Origin: an uncultured Lachnospiraceae bacterium
Lineage (GTDB): Bacteria > Bacillota > Clostridia > Lachnospirales > Lachnospiraceae
Reading direction: 5' to 3'
Length of the DNA: 7,817 nt
Assembly (NCBI GenBank): GCA_900546495.1
Contig: URDN01000068.1
Span: 1-7,817, forward strand
The number at the start of each line of letters is the position of its first letter. Position 1 is the first letter of the stretch. A program made the translations under genes and the position numbers. The notes under the pieces were generated by a model. The model made no database searches and was not told the origin of the DNA. It saw nothing but the letters and a program-made list of their open reading frames with translations. This document shows, one piece after another, positions 6,036 through 7,817 of this stretch.

Positions 6036-7223
6036 ATGTTGTTTCAGTCATTTTTGATCAAATATGGTGAGATCGGTATTAAGGGAAAAAACCGTTACGT
6101 ATTTGAAGAAGCATTAATGAAACAGATCGGACATGCCCTGCAGCCGGTAGACGGAAATTTTTCCGTTTCCAGAGAGCAGGGAAGAATTTATGTAGATGCT
6201 GAAGGCGATTATGATTACGATGAGGCAGTGCTTGCCCTGACAAGAGTATTCGGTATCGTAGGTATCTGCCCGTTAGTCAGAGTGGAGGAGAACGGTTTTG
6301 ACCAGCTGGCAAAAGATGTATTAAAATATCTGGATGACGTATATCCGGACAAAAATAAGACTTTTAAAGTGGTTTCCAGAAGAGCACGGAAAAACTTCCC
6401 GAAAAATTCCCAGGAGATCAATGCAGACCTTGGAGAGATTATTCTGGACACTTATCCGGAGATGAAAGTTGATGTACATCACCCGGATATCATGCTGAAC
6501 GTGGAAATACGTTCTCAGGTAAATATTTATTCCATGATCATTCCGGGACCGGGCGGTATGCCGGTTGGAACAGCAGGGAAAGCAATGCTGCTTCTGTCCG
6601 GTGGTATCGACAGTCCGGTAGCAGGTTATATGATCGCAAAGCGCGGTGTTACCATTGAGGCTACTTATTTCCATGCGCCGCCTTATACAAGTGAGCGTGC
6701 AAAACAGAAAGTGATCGATCTGGCTAAAATCGTATCCCGTTACAGCGGTCCGATCAAATTAAATATCGTAAACTTTACGGATATTCAGCTTTATATTTAT
6801 GACAAATGCCCGCATGATCAGCTGACCATCATCATGCGTCGTTATATGATGAAGATTGCAGAACATTTTGCGAATGAGTCCGGATGCCTTGGCCTGATCA
6901 CCGGTGAGAGTATCGGACAGGTAGCAAGCCAGACCATGCAGTCACTGGCAGCAACCAATGCAGTATGCAACATGCCGGTATACCGTCCGCTGATCGGTTT
7001 TGATAAAAACGATATTATTGCAATTTCTGAAAAAATTGATACTTATGAGACATCCATTCAGCCGTTTGAGGACTGCTGTACGATCTTCGTTGCAAAACAT
7101 CCGGTAACAAAACCGAATCTGAAGATCATTGAGCGTTCTGAACAGCATCTGAATGAAAAAATTGATGAACTGATGCAGACAGCGATTGAGACAACAGAGA
7201 CAATTACCGTTTGTGAAGAATAG
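6036..7223 (+). CDS. thiI: tRNA 4-thiouridine synthase / thiamine sulfurtransferase ThiI, without rhodanese domain
   Basis: Adenylates U8 of tRNA and replaces its oxygen with sulfur to give 4-thiouridine. In many bacteria the protein also passes sulfur to the thiamine thiazole pathway. The 395 residues begin with the ferredoxin-like part MLFQSFLIKYGEIGIKGKN, then a THUMP domain (about 60-165). The PP-loop ATP-binding motif is LLLSGGIDSPVAGY (SGGIDS at 188-193), followed by ITGESIGQVASQT at 288-300 and PVYRPLIGFDK at 314-324. The chain stops soon after FEDCCTIF at 344-351, so the C-terminal rhodanese domain of E. coli ThiI (about 480 residues) is absent, as in Bacillus ThiI. Cys347 or Cys348 probably corresponds to E. 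coli Cys344; I infer this from position. The desulfurase directly upstream is the likely persulfide donor. The start was set by AGGAG at 6021-6025 and the family N-terminus. It is the last gene of the rightward cluster. Confidence 0.96.
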   Translation: MLFQSFLIKYGEIGIKGKNRYVFEEALMKQIGHALQPVDGNFSVSREQGRIYVDAEGDYDYDEAVLALTRVFGIVGICPLVRVEENGFDQLAKDVLKYLDDVYPDKNKTFKVVSRRARKNFPKNSQEINADLGEIILDTYPEMKVDVHHPDIMLNVEIRSQVNIYSMIIPGPGGMPVGTAGKAMLLLSGGIDSPVAGYMIAKRGVTIEATYFHAPPYTSERAKQKVIDLAKIVSRYSGPIKLNIVNFTDIQLYIYDKCPHDQLTIIMRRYMMKIAEHFANESGCLGLITGESIGQVASQTMQSLAATNAVCNMPVYRPLIGFDKNDIIAISEKIDTYETSIQPFEDCCTIFVAKHPVTKPNLKIIERSEQHLNEKIDELMQTAIETTETITVCEE

Positions 7224-7330
7224 AAAAAATCGGGCTATTGAGTAAGAATAGAAAAAAGGACGATTTATATATTGTATTGAGGTGCAGAGAAATATAAAAA
7301 CTTGCATTGTTTGCAGAAAGTGTTTTTTGA

Positions 7331-7362
7331 TTGCCAGAAAGTTCAGTGTGATTTTCTGGCAA
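7331..7362. other. Perfect 10-bp inverted repeat downstream of thiI
   Basis: TTGCCAGAAA at 7331-7340 pairs exactly with TTTCTGGCAA at 7353-7362 around a 12-base loop. A run of six T lies just before it on the + strand (7323-7328), and no T-run follows on either strand, so it is not a canonical terminator. It may stabilise the 3' end of the thiI message or help pausing ahead of the next hairpin. No coding sequence was found in the whole 7224-7445 gap. A weaker nested pairing (7227-7232 with 7261-7266, and 7235-7239 with 7247-7251) lies just after the thiI stop. Confidence 0.5.
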
Positions 7363-7369
7363 ATAAAGA

Positions 7370-7401
7370 ACCGGGAAAGAATCGCTTTGATTTTTCCCGG
7401 T
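7370..7401. terminator. Likely shared (bidirectional) intrinsic terminator between thiI and the HPr-like gene
   Basis: ACCGGGAAA at 7370-7378 pairs with TTTCCCGGT at 7393-7401. The stem continues inward (7380-7383 with 7389-7392) past one unpaired G, giving 13 pairs around a five-base loop. Read leftward, the stem is followed by a T-rich tail (complement of 7360-7369, TTCTTTATTTG), which suits termination of the HPr-like gene. Read rightward, the tail is poor (ATCTGGTTTT). The position between two convergent genes supports a shared terminator; it should be stronger on the - strand. Confidence 0.7.
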
Positions 7402-7445
7402 ATCTGGTTTTGAAAATAAGTATGTTTCATTTTCTTTGGATAGAA

Positions 7446-7679
7446 TTATACAAGATAAGGTTTTAATGCTTCCATGATTTCGCCCATATCTGTGTCACCT
7501 GCATGAATTGCAAGGTCGATCGGTTTGGACAGATCCAGACTGAAGATACCCATGATGGATTTTGCATCGATGACATATCTTCCGGAAATCAGATCAAAGT
7601 CGAAATTGAACTGAGTAATTGCATTAACAAAGCTTTTTACCTTATCGATGGAATTTAAAGAAATTTGTACTGTTTTCAT
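7446..7679 (-). CDS. HPr-family protein lacking the phosphorylatable histidine
   Basis: A 77-residue protein whose middle aligns by eye with the regulatory region of HPr, the phosphocarrier of the PTS sugar-uptake system. KSIMGIFSLDLSKPIDLAIHA at 40-60 parallels KSIMGVMSLGIAKG in Bacillus HPr, so Ser41 corresponds to the HPr kinase target Ser46. The N-terminal part, where HPr has GIHARPA with catalytic His15, instead reads NSIDKVKSFV; Asp12 falls where His15 would be, and the only histidine (His59) lies elsewhere. It therefore cannot carry phosphate as classical HPr does. By analogy with Crh, which also lacks His15, it might act in regulation; that is inference. The start is secure: AGGAGGG (7687-7693 on the - strand) ends seven bases before the ATG, and a good promoter lies upstream. 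It is a single leftward gene, convergent with thiI and unlinked to other PTS genes in view. Confidence 0.88.
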   Translation of the reverse strand: MKTVQISLNSIDKVKSFVNAITQFNFDFDLISGRYVIDAKSIMGIFSLDLSKPIDLAIHAGDTDMGEIMEALKPYLV

Positions 7680-7686
7680 TTACCAG

Positions 7687-7693
7687 CCCTCCT
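7687..7693 (-). promoter_or_regulatory. Strong ribosome binding site of the HPr-like gene
   Basis: AGGAGGG on the - strand ends seven bases before the ATG (complement of 7677-7679). It is a near-perfect Shine-Dalgarno match at optimal spacing and suggests high translation. Confidence 0.9.
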
Positions 7694-7718
7694 GAAAAAA
7701 TATAATTTATTCTATTCA

Positions 7719-7747
7719 ATAGTAACTTCAAATTATGAAAAAGTCAA
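7719..7747 (-). promoter_or_regulatory. Sigma-A promoter of the HPr-like gene
   Basis: On the - strand, TTGACT (7742-7747) and TACTAT (7719-7724) are separated by exactly 17 bases, five of six matches in each box. Transcription would begin near 7712, giving a short A/T-rich leader of about 30 bases before the start codon. I see no clear operator or cre-like site over it. Confidence 0.8.
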
Positions 7748-7817
7748 TACAATATAGGAGTTGAAAGATTGAAAATGAGAAGTAGAGGGTATCCATTACC
7801 TTAAGCACACGACAAAT
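7748..7817. other. Right edge, no supportable gene
   Basis: Beyond the -35 box of the leftward promoter I see no complete gene. A GGAG at 7757-7760 precedes a TTG/ATG frame that ends after at most 11 residues (stop at 7802-7804), too short to call. Either a divergent gene begins further right, or this is plain spacer. Confidence 0.5.

Noticed and set aside
6942..7430. A 162-codon open frame on the - strand covering the end of thiI and the junction
   Set aside because: It is antisense to the well-supported thiI frame, has Phe/Ile/Cys-rich low-quality composition and no recognisable domain, and it runs across both junction hairpins.
7769..7804. A TTG/ATG-initiated peptide of at most 11 residues at the right edge, after GGAG at 7757-7760
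   Set aside because: It is too short to support as a gene, no convincing + strand promoter was seen, and the window ends 13 bases after its stop.

Overview
The window looks like housekeeping chromosome from a low-GC Gram-positive bacterium, most likely a Clostridia member of the Lachnospiraceae type. The grounds are moderate A+T content, purine-rich Shine-Dalgarno sites of the GGAGG type, the order dnaJ ... prmA-rsmE, a rhodanese-less ThiI beside its own cysteine desulfurase, and a small HPr-like protein of a kind I associate with gut Clostridia. The taxon is inferred from gene content and protein character. No 16S or database match was available.

Layout. Bases 1-1166 hold dnaJ, lacking only its first few bases, read rightward. 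It is followed after 18 bases by a 569-residue ATPase of the ABC class (COG3044/PF09818 type, function unknown), probably in the same transcript. Bases 2895-3156 are a gene-free gap with an A-tract, a plausible sigma-A promoter and four good hairpins in a row; this is the least explained part of the window. Bases 3157-7223 are a tight rightward cluster: prmA (ribosomal protein L11 methyltransferase), rsmE (16S rRNA U1498 methyltransferase), a NifS/IscS-type cysteine desulfurase, and thiI (tRNA 4-thiouridine synthase). Bases 7224-7445 are a non-coding convergent junction with two strong hairpins, one of which can serve as a terminator for either strand. Bases 7446-7679 carry, leftward, a 77-residue HPr-fold protein that keeps the Ser46-like region but has no His15. 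It has its own clear promoter (7719-7747) and Shine-Dalgarno site. The last ~70 bases show no supportable gene.

How the genes fit together. DnaJ is the co-chaperone of DnaK. PrmA and RsmE modify the translation machinery. The desulfurase supplies persulfide sulfur that ThiI uses for s4U in tRNA (and, in many bacteria, thiamine thiazole). The shared theme is protein folding plus modification of the translation apparatus. I found no mobile element, CRISPR array, tRNA or rRNA, and no clearly new multi-gene system. The items most worth a second look are the structured gap before prmA, the uncharacterised ATPase next to dnaJ, and the His-less HPr paralogue.
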